Source: DATFDN01 sp963818885
GTDB taxonomy: Bacteria; Pseudomonadota; Alphaproteobacteria; Acetobacterales; Acetobacteraceae
Assembly (NCBI GenBank): GCA_963818885.1
Contig: CAWFTP010000003.1
Location: 1,488,001-1,552,000, forward strand
Length of the DNA stretch: 64,000 nt
Direction: 5' to 3'
Position 1 is the first letter of the stretch. Each line of letters begins with the position of its first letter. Made by a program: the position numbers and the translations under genes. This document shows, piece after piece, positions 35,361 to 44,315 of the stretch. Under the pieces are notes generated by a model. That model was given only the letters and a program-made list of their open reading frames with translations, made no database searches and was not told where the DNA came from.

Positions 35361-36179
35361 TCAGCTCTTGCCCGCGTAGCTCTTCGCCATGCCGTCGGCC
35401 GGCTCGGCTTGCGGGCCGTACGGCATGATCGGGTAGCGCAGGCCGGCTTTCGAGAGGCCCAGCAGCCCGGTCACGGCGCGGCGCAGATCCTCGGGCGGAC
35501 AGGCCATCAGCATCTCGTCGTCGGCCACGGCGCCGTAGCGGCGCTCGGCATAGCAGGGGATCGACAGGCTGACGGTGCGCGTCTTCAGCGCATGGCCCCA
35601 GGAATCGGCGCAGGCGCTCTCGCCGCTGATGCTGAAATCATAACGCTGATAGTTCCGCCATTGCAGCCCGTTGATGAACAGGATCATCTGCGCCGGGTTG
35701 GCGTAGAACAGGCAGATGTCGGGCGGGTCGAGCCGGGCCGAGCGCAGCGGGGCGGCCACCAGGCCGTGATAGCGCCCGGGCGGCACGCGCGGCATGCCCG
35801 CCTGATGCGCGGCGGCGGCCTCGCGGTTCTCGAACCACACGCCCTCCATCTTGCGCCCCGACGTGTAAAGCTCGCCCGGCGCGTCGAGCCCGATCACGCT
35901 GCTGCAACTGGAGAACGCCGGCACGTTCTCGACCGTGATGCCGAGCGTGAACCCGGCCATGCGCGCCTGGGTCACCAGCTGGCAAGTGGTGAATTTCTTG
36001 CCCCTCGGCGGACGGCGCAAGCCGGGGATGCGCGCCATCTCCTCGAGGTCCTCGAACAGCTTCATGCCGATCGGCAGGGTGCGCAGCTTGAGCAGCTCGA
36101 CGAGCTGGGTAGCAAGCGCGGCACAGGCGGCGGCATCGAGCGCGGGGGCGGCCTCGCTCATCACGGGTGCATCGGTCAT
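35361..36179 (-). CDS. DUF169 family protein
   Basis: A 272-aa protein starting at ATG 36179. It matches the DUF169 pattern: an N-terminal helix, L-P-I-G-M-K-L-F, the cysteine-containing T-T-C-Q-L-V-T-Q-A-R, central Cys in F-S-S-C-S-S-V-I-G-L, and I-C-L-F-Y-A-N-P-A-Q-M. The cysteines suggest a metal or cofactor site, but no function is established. It is divergent (85 bp) from the alpha/beta-hydrolase gene. Confidence 0.8.
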   Translation of the reverse strand: MTDAPVMSEAAPALDAAACAALATQLVELLKLRTLPIGMKLFEDLEEMARIPGLRRPPRGKKFTTCQLVTQARMAGFTLGITVENVPAFSSCSSVIGLDAPGELYTSGRKMEGVWFENREAAAAHQAGMPRVPPGRYHGLVAAPLRSARLDPPDICLFYANPAQMILFINGLQWRNYQRYDFSISGESACADSWGHALKTRTVSLSIPCYAERRYGAVADDEMLMACPPEDLRRAVTGLLGLSKAGLRYPIMPYGPQAEPADGMAKSYAGKS

Positions 36180-36264
36180 CGCATCGTTCCTCCCATCTGC
36201 CGAGAAGGCTAGGCATCTCCCGGCGCCCCGTGCAAGGACTCGGCCGCGGCATGGGAGAGAGTGC

Positions 36265-37125
36265 ATGACCCGGCGGGCAAGATTACTGGCGATCAGCGCG
36301 CTGCTGCTTGCGGCGGCCGTCCCGGCGCCGCGCCAGCTTACGGTGACGAACGGTCCGGCGCATATCGAGGTGTTGGCGCAGGGCAGCGGGCCGACGATCG
36401 TCATCCTCCCCTCGCTCGGGCGCGGCGCCACCGACTACGACAAGCTCGCCGAGCTGCTCGCCGCGAAAGGGTTCCGAGTGCTGCGCCCACAACCGCGCGG
36501 GATTGGCGGCAGCACCGGGCCGACGACCGGCCTCACGCTGCACGACTACGCCGCCGACGTGGCCGCGGTGATCGAGCAGGACGCGAAGGGCCCCGTCATC
36601 GTCGTCGGCCACGCGTTCGGCAATTATGTCGCCCGGATGCTGGCGACCGATCGCCCCGACCTGGTCTCCAAGCTGGTGCTCGCCGCTGCCTCTCCCGGCA
36701 AGCTGCCACCCGGAGAGACGGGGCCGGTGATCGCGCCCGATATCCGCAAGGCAATTGACGCGAGCGGCGATCTGGCGTTGCCCGAGTCGGAGCGGCTGAA
36801 GGCGTTGCAGACCGCTTTCTTCGCGCCCGGCAACGACCCGCATGTCTGGCTCGACGGCTGGCATCCGGATGTTGCCGCGGCGGAGCGGGCGGCCGAGCAG
36901 GCGACCAACCGCGACGAATGGTTTGCCGGCGGACATGCGCCGGTCCTGGTGCTGCAGGCGGCGGAGGACACGGTGGCGCCGATCGGCCAGTCCTCCGTGT
37001 TGAAGGACATGCTGGGCGACAATCGGGTGTCGGTGCTCATCATCGACCATGCCGGCCACGCGCTGGCGCCCGAGCAGCCCGCGGCGGTGGCCGAGGCGAT
37101 CGCGGATTACGCCCGCCTGCGCTGA
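36265..37125 (+). CDS. alpha/beta-hydrolase fold protein lacking the nucleophile
   Basis: A 286-aa protein starting at ATG 36265, with a possible signal peptide (L-L-A-I-S-A-L-L-L-A-A-A-V-P-A). The fold is clear: I-V-I-L-P-S-L-G-R-G, Asp235 in A-E-D-T-V-A-P and His265 in H-A-G-H-A-L. The nucleophile elbow is G-H-A-F-G (115-119), so Ala117 replaces the usual Ser/Asp/Cys; the codon GCG is unambiguous. It may be a non-hydrolytic member (lyase, binding protein) or an inactive one. The next gene, an MFS exporter, starts 5 bp later. Confidence 0.82.
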   Translation: MTRRARLLAISALLLAAAVPAPRQLTVTNGPAHIEVLAQGSGPTIVILPSLGRGATDYDKLAELLAAKGFRVLRPQPRGIGGSTGPTTGLTLHDYAADVAAVIEQDAKGPVIVVGHAFGNYVARMLATDRPDLVSKLVLAAASPGKLPPGETGPVIAPDIRKAIDASGDLALPESERLKALQTAFFAPGNDPHVWLDGWHPDVAAAERAAEQATNRDEWFAGGHAPVLVLQAAEDTVAPIGQSSVLKDMLGDNRVSVLIIDHAGHALAPEQPAAVAEAIADYARLR

Positions 37126-37130
37126 ACCCG

Positions 37131-38617
37131 ATGAGCGCCGTGGGTGTGCGTATCGCGCCGGGGGCGCTGTTTCGTACCGTCGTTCCGCCGATCGTGCTGC
37201 CGGTCTTCCTGTCGGCCGCCGATTCGACCGTGGTCGCGACGGCGCTGCCGGCGATCGGTGCCTCGTTCGGCCACGTCGAGCTGCTCTCGTGGGTGGTGGT
37301 CGTCAACCTGATCGCCAGCACCATCGCGGCACCCGCGTACGGGCGCCTGGGCGACCTGTTCGGCCGGCGGCGGCTGATGCTGGTCTCCCTCGTGCTGTTC
37401 CAGGGTGCCGCGCTGCTCTGCGCCGCGTCGGGCAGCATCTGGATGCTGCTGGGCGCGCGCGCCTTGCAAGGCCTGGGCGGCGGCGGGCTGATGACGCTGG
37501 CGCAGGCGCTGATCGGCGAGCACGTGCCGGCACGCCAGCGCGGCGAGTACCAGGGCTATCTCGCCGCTTGCATCATGGGCGGCTCGGGCTTCGGCCCCGT
37601 CGCCGGGGGACTGCTGACGCAGGCGTTCGGCTGGCACTCCGTGTTCCTGGCTTACATCCCGATCGGGCTCGCGGGCATGGTGCTGGTGGCACGTCTGCCG
37701 GCGGACGAGCCGGGAGCGGGGCCGGCGTCAATCGACGGGCTGGGGATGCTGCTGCTGACGGCCTCCGTGGTGCCGCTGCTGATCGCGGTGTCGCGGCTGC
37801 AGACAGCTCGACGCCGCGACCTTGCCGCTGACGTTGGGCATCGCCGCGCTGGCCGGCGCTGATGGGATGGCTGCTGCTCGCGCAACAGCGGCGAGTGTCG
37901 AACCCGCTGCTCGCGCTGCCGCTGCTGCGCGACCCGAGCTTCTGGCGCGCCGACGTGATGGCGTTCTGCTCGGGCGCCTCGCTCACCGCGATGGTGACGT
38001 TCCTGCCGATCTATTTCGAGGTGGTGCTGGGGGCGACGCCTGGCGAGGCCGGGATGCTGCTGCTGCCGCTGACGATCAGCGTGAGCGGCGGGTCGGTGAT
38101 GACCGGCTGGCTGATCGCGCGCACCGGACGCACCGCGATCTTCCCCGCGAGCCTTCTGGGCGTGACGGCGGTGAGCCTCGTCGCGCTCGCGCTGTTCGCC
38201 TCCGTGATGGGGCCGTGGTGGCTGGCGGTGACGCTCGCGATCGGCGGGCTGTGCCAGGGGAGCGCGATGCTGACCGCGCAGGTTACGGTGCAGATCGTGA
38301 CCAACCCGCGTCAGTTCGGTGCCGCCGCCGGATCGACGCAATTGTCGCGCGCGCTGGGCTCGGCGTTGGGAGCGGCGCTTGCGGGGGCGGCGCTGTTCGG
38401 TGTGCTCGCGATGCAGGACGCCGATGCGGTGGCGCTGTTTTCCGACCTGCTGCGGCATGGGCCGGACGCGCTGGCGGCGTTGCCGGCGACCCGGCAGGCG
38501 GCGATCGCGACCGAGATCGGGCGGGCGTTCAGCGCGGTGTTCCTGCTTGTGGCGTGCTTCTCCTGCGGGATCGTCGCGACGGCGGCGACAATGCCGGTGC
38601 GGCGGGTGGAGCGGTAG
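37131..38617 (+). pseudogene. DHA2-type MFS drug exporter, two frameshifts
   Basis: A 14-TM major facilitator protein of about 494 aa if two single-base insertions are removed. The first segment starts at ATG 37131 and carries motif A (G-R-L-G-D-L-F-G-R-R-R) and motif C-like G-F-G-P-V-A-G-G. After S-R-L-Q the frame shifts (an extra A at 37803 in CAGACAGCTC) into Q-L-D-A-A-T-L-P-L-T-L-G-I-A-A-L-A, then shifts again near 37855-37856 (extra G) into L-M-G-W-L-L-L-A-Q-Q to the end. Two nearby insertions 53 bp apart suggest local consensus error or a true pseudogene. Confidence 0.82.
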
Positions 38618-39005
38618 GGGTGAATGGGGTCGCGGCGGCGGGATCGCCGAAGTGCAGCCGCAATGTGTCGAACATCGCCGCCGCCATCGGCCTCGCGAGG
38701 CCGAAGTCGAGCGTGCCGCCGGTTCCGAACGTGAGCGAGAGGACGAAATCCCCTGCTCGTTCGCGCGTCATGTTCCACCAGATGACTCCTTGACGCGGGC
38801 TTGCGTCCGGCCCACCGCGCAGGAGCCTCTCGCGGTCGCCGAGGGCGTGGGCGAGTTGGTCGATCAATCGGGGAATCTCGTTTCCCGGCAGGCCGAGCGT
38901 GAGATCGGCGCCATCGGCGTCCGTTAGCTGGAGAGCGACGTGGCGGCCATCGTCGGTGACGTGCGAGCCGGCGACGCGATCGATCATCGTGGCGGCGATC
39001 TTCAT
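38529..39005 (-). CDS. conserved-looking hypothetical protein
   Basis: A 158-aa frame with ATG 39005 preceded by GAACGGGAGGGCAG, a strong ribosome site, 14 bp after the AEC transporter gene. The sequence looks like a compact globular domain (M-K-I-A-A-T-M-I-D-R-V-A, then L-Q-L-T-D-A-D-G-A-D-L-T-L-G-L-P) followed by a Pro/Ala/Arg-rich tail that overlaps the end of the convergent MFS gene by 89 bp. No family recognised. Longer upstream extension of the frame is antisense to the AEC gene. Confidence 0.6.
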   Translation of the reverse strand: MKIAATMIDRVAGSHVTDDGRHVALQLTDADGADLTLGLPGNEIPRLIDQLAHALGDRERLLRGGPDASPRQGVIWWNMTRERAGDFVLSLTFGTGGTLDFGLARPMAAAMFDTLRLHFGDPAAATPFTPTAPPAAPALSPPSRRSRRRSTPQAGTPR

Positions 39006-39019
39006 CTCTGCCCTCCCGT

Positions 39020-39898
39020 TCACGGCATCAGGAAATGGAGGAGTATCGGGACGCTCAGCGTGGAGGCGAAGGTGGAGACCACGACGAGGCTCGCCACCTC
39101 CTCCGGCTGGTTGTCGTAGCGTTGCGCGAACAGGTAGTTGTAGACGGCGACCGGCATGGCGCATTGCATGACCAGGACCGCGCGCGCGGTTCCATCGAGA
39201 TGGAGCAAGGCGGCGATGCCCACGCCGATGGCCGCGCCCGAAGCGATGCGCAGCGCCGACAGCGTGACCGCGCGACCGAGTGCTTCCACATGCAGCCGAG
39301 CGAGTGAGGCGCCGAGCATCAGCAGCATGAGCGGGATCGTCATGCCGCCGATTAGGTTGACGGTGTTGGTGAACCAGGCCGGCATCGGCACATGCCAGAC
39401 GGAGACCCCGACGCCGAGAGCGACCGCATAGATCAGCGGCAGGCGCACGATGCCGCGCCAGTTCGCCGCGCCGGCGGCGATCGCCTGCCCGACGGTGAAC
39501 TGTCCGACCATGCAGATCGCGTAGAACACGATCGCGTAGCCCAGACCCAGCTGGCCGAACGCATAGGCGGCGAGCGGCAGGCCAAGATTGCCATTGTTGG
39601 GAAAGGTCAGGGACGGCAGGAAGGTCCGCATCCGCAGGCTGGCGAGGCGCAGCACCAGCACGCCCGCGAGCGCGAAGCAGCCTATCGCCGCCACAGAGGC
39701 GAGCGCCATCGTGGCGAACCGTGCGGGATCGATGGAGGTGCGGGCGAATGTCGCGAAGATCAGACAGGGCGTGCCGACGTCCACCACAAGGGGCGTGAAC
39801 ATCGCGTTCTCGAACGCGCGCCCGGCGCGAACCCACAAGTAGCCCAGGCCGGCGGTGAAGAGGACTGGAACGACAGCGGCGAGAATCGGCGCGATCAT
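39020..39898 (-). CDS. AEC family (auxin efflux carrier-like) transporter
   Basis: A 292-aa membrane protein. The start at ATG 39898 overlaps the stop of an upstream small ORF (ATGA) and lacks its own ribosome site, suggesting translational coupling; an in-frame ATG at 39940 is possible. The AEC signature F-P-N-N-G-N-L-G-L-P lies in the middle crossing region, with about ten hydrophobic segments. Bacterial AEC proteins transport carboxylates such as malate or malonate. Confidence 0.83.
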   Translation of the reverse strand: MIAPILAAVVPVLFTAGLGYLWVRAGRAFENAMFTPLVVDVGTPCLIFATFARTSIDPARFATMALASVAAIGCFALAGVLVLRLASLRMRTFLPSLTFPNNGNLGLPLAAYAFGQLGLGYAIVFYAICMVGQFTVGQAIAAGAANWRGIVRLPLIYAVALGVGVSVWHVPMPAWFTNTVNLIGGMTIPLMLLMLGASLARLHVEALGRAVTLSALRIASGAAIGVGIAALLHLDGTARAVLVMQCAMPVAVYNYLFAQRYDNQPEEVASLVVVSTFASTLSVPILLHFLMP

Positions 39899-40131
39899 GG
39901 TTTGGCGACTGGTATTCGTCGCATGCGCGGCCATCGCCACGCAGGTGAGGACTGCCGTTCCGGCGGCAACGCGACGCGAGCGGGTTGGCGGCGGAGCCGC
40001 CCGGGTCCGGCGATGAGGGTCAGGTATTCGGCCACCAGCAGCGTGAGTGGCGAAGGCCCGGAGACAGGAGCGGGCAAGCGGCGGGTCATGACGCGCACCA
40101 TGCGCATGCCGTTCGATGCGAGGCGGCTCAC
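39895..40131 (-). CDS. small ORF coupled to the AEC transporter gene
   Basis: A 78-codon frame whose GTG (40131) overlaps the stop of the previous small ORF (GTGA) with GCGGAGGATCGAGC as ribosome site, and whose stop overlaps the AEC start (ATGA). The product is basic with one hydrophobic stretch (L-T-L-L-V-A-E-Y-L-T-L-I-A-G). No family recognised. Tight double overlap is the main support. Confidence 0.35.
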   Translation of the reverse strand: MSRLASNGMRMVRVMTRRLPAPVSGPSPLTLLVAEYLTLIAGPGRLRRQPARVALPPERQSSPAWRWPRMRRIPVAKP

Positions 40132-40346
40132 GCTCGATCCTCCGCTTGCGGACGGCTGCCCGGCGTGCAGCTCACCTTCGAGATGTACCAGCCGGCGTGC
40201 GCCGCCTTGTAACCGGCCATGCTGAATTCGCCATCGCGCATGCATGCCGCGAGTCCCACATAGCCGGGGATGGGAGGCACGGTTCGGTGGCACGAGCTAT
40301 CCGGCGCGCCGGCGACGCACACCATGAGCGACAGGTACCAAAGCAT
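40128..40346 (-). CDS. small exported cysteine-containing protein
   Basis: A 72-codon frame; ATG 40346 is preceded by GCTGGAGGTGGTTC, a good ribosome site, and shares a base with the stop of the upstream small ORF. Residues 1-16 (M-L-W-Y-L-S-L-M-V-C-V-A-G-A) form a signal peptide. The mature part has cysteines and aromatic residues (A-C-M-R-D-G-E-F-S-M-A-G-Y, then W-Y-I-S-K-V-S-C), consistent with a small disulfide-bonded periplasmic protein. Its name cannot be given. Confidence 0.5.
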   Translation of the reverse strand: MLWYLSLMVCVAGAPDSSCHRTVPPIPGYVGLAACMRDGEFSMAGYKAAHAGWYISKVSCTPGSRPQAEDRA

Positions 40347-40573
40347 CAGAACCACCTCCAGCTTCGCGCGATCAGCGCGAGCGAGTCTGCGGCCAACGCG
40401 AGCGCCGTCTCGAAGAGGTAGCCGACCACCGCCCGCCGCATCAGTTGGGCGACATCGGCCAGCCAGGATGCGACCCGCAATCCCTGCGTTGTAAAGGTCG
40501 CGATGCAGGCCGGTGCCTCCGCTTCTAGCAATCTAGAGAGCGGAGGCTGCCGTGCTGTGACGTGCGTCACCAT
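40346..40573 (-). CDS. possible small ORF upstream of the exported protein
   Basis: Up to 75 codons from ATG 40573; a TTG further in (L-R-V-A-S-W-L-A-D-V-A) is an alternative start. The C-terminal half is a hydrophobic/amphipathic helix (V-V-G-Y-L-F-E-T-A-L-A-L-A-A-D-S). Its stop overlaps the next ATG (TGATG). The GTGACG-TG-CGTCAC palindrome at 40557-40570 sits within its first codons, which argues for the internal start. Confidence 0.3.
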   Translation of the reverse strand: MVTHVTARQPPLSRLLEAEAPACIATFTTQGLRVASWLADVAQLMRRAVVGYLFETALALAADSLALIARSWRWF

Positions 40574-40616
40574 CTTCGTCGCCCCGTGTCGATTTGCCGT
40601 TTGTGTCTACTTACAA

Positions 40617-41804
40617 CTACCCCTTGGCGACGATGCTCTGACCCCATTTCGGGAAGTCCGGCACGGCGGCATCCGCGATGCCGAAGTTGTTCGCGAGCAG
40701 GTGGCGCGGCGCGTTCGCGAGCCAGGCGGAGAGCGTGCTCTCCTGGTAGACGCCGCTATCGAGCGAAGCGATGATCTCGCAGTCCTCGGCGCCGATGTTC
40801 TGCTCCGAGTGACCGCAGCCGCGCGGGATATAAGCGCAATCGCCGGCCTGGAGCTCGGCCGTCGCCATCCGCTTGTCCGCGCCGAACATTGTCGAGCGGA
40901 CCGTTCCCTTCGAGACGTAGAACCACTCGTTGGCGTTCGAATGCCAGTGCAGCTCATGCAGCGCTCCCGGTCGCAGTCGCGTCACGAGCCCGGTCACCGC
41001 GGCGGACATCGGAAACTCGTCCGCCGATGCGCGATGCATGGTTCCGCCAGGGAACTCGCGCCACGACCTCCCCGCCATCAGCGCATAGCGGTGGGTGTGC
41101 GCGCGATCGAGCTCGCGCGCCATTCGCGCCTCCTGCCCGTCAAGCGGGATGGTCCGGCCTTGCATGATGTAGGTCTCCGCTTTCGGCAGCACGGCCAGGA
41201 AGTCGACCGGCACCCCGAGATTCTGCGCCAGCAGCTTGGCATCGAGGCGGCTCATCCAGTCGCTTATGCCGAACGTGCCGTGCTCCGAGTAGAGCCCGTC
41301 GTCGAAGGTCAGGATCGCATGGAAGGGCTGCTCGCCCAGCGTTTGGATGGCGTGGCTATGGCCGCCGGGGAAATACCACAAGTCGCCCGGACCGTAGTTG
41401 ACCACCTCGATCATGCCGGCCGGATCGAGCACCGTGACCTGGCAGTTGCCGGCGAGGACGCAGGCCCACTCGGCGCCGCGGTGCCAATGCATCTCGCGCG
41501 CGCCGCCCGGATTGATGAACAGATGCGCGCCGGCGATGTCCTCGGAAATCGGCAGGGTGCGCATGGTGACGTCTCGCGCCCAGCCGCCGGAGACAGCCTT
41601 CGGCGTTCCGCGATCGAGCGGATAGGTGAAGGCCAGCGGCTCGCCCTCGCGGCGGGGTATCAGAGGCGTGAACCGCGAAGAGGGCGCGGCATCATAGCCG
41701 GCCGCGTGGCCGTCATCGCTCGCCGCCATGGCGTGTCTCGTCGCCATCGCACCCGCGCCGAGCGCCAGGCCACGCAGAAGGAAGCGACGATCAGCGTGCG
41801 GCAT
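40617..41804 (-). CDS. oxdC: oxalate decarboxylase, secreted bicupin
   Basis: A 395-aa bicupin converting oxalate to formate and CO2 with Mn. The N-terminus R-R-F-L-L-R-G-L-A-L-G-A-G-A is a twin-arginine signal. Cupin 1 has H106-W-H108 and E112 with a later His149; cupin 2 has H286-W-H288 and E293. The lid motif that sets decarboxylase versus oxidase activity reads S-E-H-G (173-176) after F-D-D-G, retaining the catalytic Glu of the B. subtilis S-E-N-S-T lid but with changed neighbours, so some oxidase activity is conceivable. It is divergent from the SARP-type regulator at 41989. Confidence 0.88.
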   Translation of the reverse strand: MPHADRRFLLRGLALGAGAMATRHAMAASDDGHAAGYDAAPSSRFTPLIPRREGEPLAFTYPLDRGTPKAVSGGWARDVTMRTLPISEDIAGAHLFINPGGAREMHWHRGAEWACVLAGNCQVTVLDPAGMIEVVNYGPGDLWYFPGGHSHAIQTLGEQPFHAILTFDDGLYSEHGTFGISDWMSRLDAKLLAQNLGVPVDFLAVLPKAETYIMQGRTIPLDGQEARMARELDRAHTHRYALMAGRSWREFPGGTMHRASADEFPMSAAVTGLVTRLRPGALHELHWHSNANEWFYVSKGTVRSTMFGADKRMATAELQAGDCAYIPRGCGHSEQNIGAEDCEIIASLDSGVYQESTLSAWLANAPRHLLANNFGIADAAVPDFPKWGQSIVAKG

Positions 41805-41884
41805 TTTCTTCCCTCCACTGCCGGGCCTGCCCGGCCCGCGAGCGAATCTTCATCCGCGCGGTCCAAGGCGGGAGTGGAAATCAG

Positions 41885-41931
41885 CGTCAAATCCGACCGA
41901 GTGGGTTTGACGCCAGCGAGTTCATTTGACG
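41885..41931. promoter_or_regulatory. candidate operator between oxdC and its divergent regulator
   Basis: An inverted repeat CGTCAAATCC (41885-41894) / GGGTTTGACG (41903-41912) with 8-nt spacer and one mismatch, plus a third TTTGACG at 41925-41931, 19 bp from the second and so roughly two helix turns. It lies 80 bp upstream of oxdC and 57 bp upstream of the regulator. SARP regulators bind direct repeats, so the TTTGACG pair is suggestive. Confidence 0.45.
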
Positions 41932-41988
41932 ACGGCCTGGGGCTATTGCATGGGTTGGCGGGCACCGTCGCCCGCCATCGGACAGCCG

Positions 41989-44013
41989 ATGATTGACGTT
42001 CGTCTCCTGGGATCGTTCGAGGCGCGGCAGGGCGACGGCGCGCGAATACGCCTGCCAGGTCGTCGCTCCCTCGCGCTCCTTGCCTGCGTCGCCCTCGAGG
42101 AGCGCCCATGGCGGCGGGCCAATCTCGCCGCTCTGTTATGGCCGGATCGCGCACCGGAACAGGCGCGCGGAAGCCTGCGTCAGGAGCTGCTCCGACTGCG
42201 CAACGCGTTCGGACCGGTGCTCCAGGATTCGGCGCACGACCCCGGCGTACTGCCGCCGCTCGATCGCGAGCGCCTCGACGTGGACGTGTTTCGCTTCCTC
42301 GCGGCGGCCGCAGATCCGGCACGGGCGATCGAGGGGGTGGCGCTGTATCGCGGCGAGCTTCTGCAAGACCTCCAATGGCCCGAGCATTGCACGATCACCG
42401 AGTGGCTGATCCGCTGGCGCGCGCATTTGCGCGCGGCCGCGATCGGGTGCCTGCGCCGTCTCCTCGCGCGGGCCGAGGCCTCCGAGCCGGTCGCGCGCCG
42501 CCTAGCCGAGCTCCTGCCGGGCAGCGAGGACGCCCATTCCTGGCTGATCCGCCATCATGCCGAGGCCGGCGACACCTCGCGCGCGATCGAGTGTTATCAC
42601 ACGTACGCCTTGGCCGCGCGCGCCGTTGGGCAGGAGCCGTGCGCCGCGATGCAGGCGCTGCTCACGCGTCTGCTCGCCGGACGATTGGCGTCCCGCTCCA
42701 GCCCCTTCGACACGGGGGCCTGGATCGCCAGGATGAGCAGCCGGGCCGACGAGATCACCGTGCCGGTGGCACGCGCGCTCGCTGTCGTAAGCGACCGGCC
42801 GTCGATCGTCGTCCTGCCGTTCAGCGATCTGTCCCCGGAAAAAAGCGGGGCGCTCCTGAGCGACGGGCTGACGGAGGAGGCGACGAACGCGCTCGCCCGA
42901 ATCCCCGGATTCTTCGTCACCTCCCGCCACTCGGCGATGGCTTACAGGGACATCGCGGCCGATGTGCGCGCGATCGCCGCCGAGCTTGGCGTGCGCTACA
43001 TCATGGAAGGCAGCCTTGAGCACCGCGGCGGACGCGTGCGGGTCAATGCACGATTGATCGACGGCAGCACCGGCCTACATATCTGGGCCGACCGTCACGA
43101 ACTCGCCGCGCGCGAGGTCCTGGATGTGCGCGACGAGATCGTGCAGGCGATCGCCGCGCGTCTGCAACCATCATTGGTCGCGAGCGAGATCGGCTTCGCC
43201 CTGCGCCGCCCGACCGAGCAGCTCGACGCGTGGGGCTGGATGCAGCGCGCGCTCGGCGCTCTCTTGCATCTGGACCAGCGCCGGGAGGCACTGACGCGGG
43301 CGGTCCATCCGCTCCAGCAAGCGCTGGAGCTGGACCCCGCCTACGCGATGGCGCACGCGCTGCTGAGCGCGGTCTATACGTGGCGGACACTGAGCTACGC
43401 GTTCCCCGACCCGGACGGCGAGCGCAAGCTGGCGCGGCGCCATGCCCAGACCGCGCTTCGGCTGGAACCGGACAACCCGTTCGTCCTGGTCCATTGCGCC
43501 GAGACCGCGGTTTATAGCGCGGCGCGGATCGACGATGCCCGGGCGATGCTGGAAGTCGCCGTAAGCCGCAATCCTAACGACGCACACTGCCTCGCCATGC
43601 TCGGCAACGCGCGGCGCTTCGCCGGCGACGATGCGCGCACCAGCCTCGCGCTATTGGAACAAGCGATGCGCCTCAGTCCGCGCGATCCGCGCAGCTTCGT
43701 CTGGCATCACTTCGCGAGTTGGTGCCATTGGAAGGTCGGCGAGTTTCCGGAAATGGAGGCCGCGTCGCGGCGCTCGGTCGATCTCTATCCTGCCTATCCG
43801 CATAGCTGGATCGCGCTGACCTGCGCGCTGGGATTGCAAGGCAAGGCGAATGACGCCCGGCAGGCAGCGAAGAACCTTCACCGGCTGCACCCGAAATTCG
43901 GCGCCGCCAATTTCTACGATACCGCGCGGCGCTTCTATGGCCACCGTTTTCCCGGCGCCGTGTCGGCAGAGTACCGCGAGCTGCGCGGCGTGCTCGCCCG
44001 TGCGGGACGCTGA
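41989..44013 (+). CDS. SARP-type regulator with BTAD, TolB-like and TPR regions
   Basis: A 674-aa multidomain regulator; ATG 41989 (M-I-D-V-R-L-L-G-S-F-E) is the natural domain start, although the frame extends 21 codons upstream. Residues about 1-90 form an OmpR-like DNA-binding domain, 95-240 the bacterial transcriptional activation domain, about 270-390 the beta-rich region found in adenylate-cyclase-like regulators (S-I-V-V-L-P-F-S-D-L-S, then Y-I-M-E-G-S-L-E), and 420-674 TPR repeats. It is probably the activator of divergent oxdC, sensing an intracellular signal by its TPR part. Confidence 0.82.
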   Translation: MIDVRLLGSFEARQGDGARIRLPGRRSLALLACVALEERPWRRANLAALLWPDRAPEQARGSLRQELLRLRNAFGPVLQDSAHDPGVLPPLDRERLDVDVFRFLAAAADPARAIEGVALYRGELLQDLQWPEHCTITEWLIRWRAHLRAAAIGCLRRLLARAEASEPVARRLAELLPGSEDAHSWLIRHHAEAGDTSRAIECYHTYALAARAVGQEPCAAMQALLTRLLAGRLASRSSPFDTGAWIARMSSRADEITVPVARALAVVSDRPSIVVLPFSDLSPEKSGALLSDGLTEEATNALARIPGFFVTSRHSAMAYRDIAADVRAIAAELGVRYIMEGSLEHRGGRVRVNARLIDGSTGLHIWADRHELAAREVLDVRDEIVQAIAARLQPSLVASEIGFALRRPTEQLDAWGWMQRALGALLHLDQRREALTRAVHPLQQALELDPAYAMAHALLSAVYTWRTLSYAFPDPDGERKLARRHAQTALRLEPDNPFVLVHCAETAVYSAARIDDARAMLEVAVSRNPNDAHCLAMLGNARRFAGDDARTSLALLEQAMRLSPRDPRSFVWHHFASWCHWKVGEFPEMEAASRRSVDLYPAYPHSWIALTCALGLQGKANDARQAAKNLHRLHPKFGAANFYDTARRFYGHRFPGAVSAEYRELRGVLARAGR

Positions 44014-44102
44014 GGCGCGGCTAGAGGCTCGCGCCCGCGCGGTCCAAACGACCGCCGCGACCTGCTGGACGGACTGAAGCCGAACAGCAAACCCGCGCGA
44101 CA

Positions 44103-44315
44103 GCTACGGCCCCTTCTCCCACCCGCGCTCCGTCTGACGCCAGTAGGTCAGCGCGTGGCCGGTGGCGCGGGCGGCGGTCCAGCGGGTGCGCGCGGCGGCG
44201 ACCGCTTCCGGGTCGCGCCCGTCGAACAGGTCGAGCACCCGGTCATACGCGTCGAGCCGCGCGCCGCTCGCGCCGGCGGTCAGGAACAGGAAGCGGGCGC
44301 CGTTCGGGGCGGGCT
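44103..44315 (-). repeat. displaced holC 3' fragment (attR-like repeat)
   Basis: Identical to 50056-50268 except at four positions. It encodes the last 70 residues of the HolC chi subunit but has no start or 5' part; at 44316 the similarity stops abruptly and IS3-related sequence begins. It is the outer end of the island, next to the SARP regulator gene. Confidence 0.9.

Noticed and set aside
38529..39836. A 435-codon minus-strand frame covering the AEC transporter gene
   Set aside because: Only its last 158 codons (from ATG 39005) look like protein; the rest is an out-of-frame shadow of the AEC gene.
40557..40570. GTGACG-TG-CGTCAC as an operator for the small-ORF train
   Set aside because: It lies inside the first codons of the longest small frame rather than upstream of it, and nothing else supports a role.
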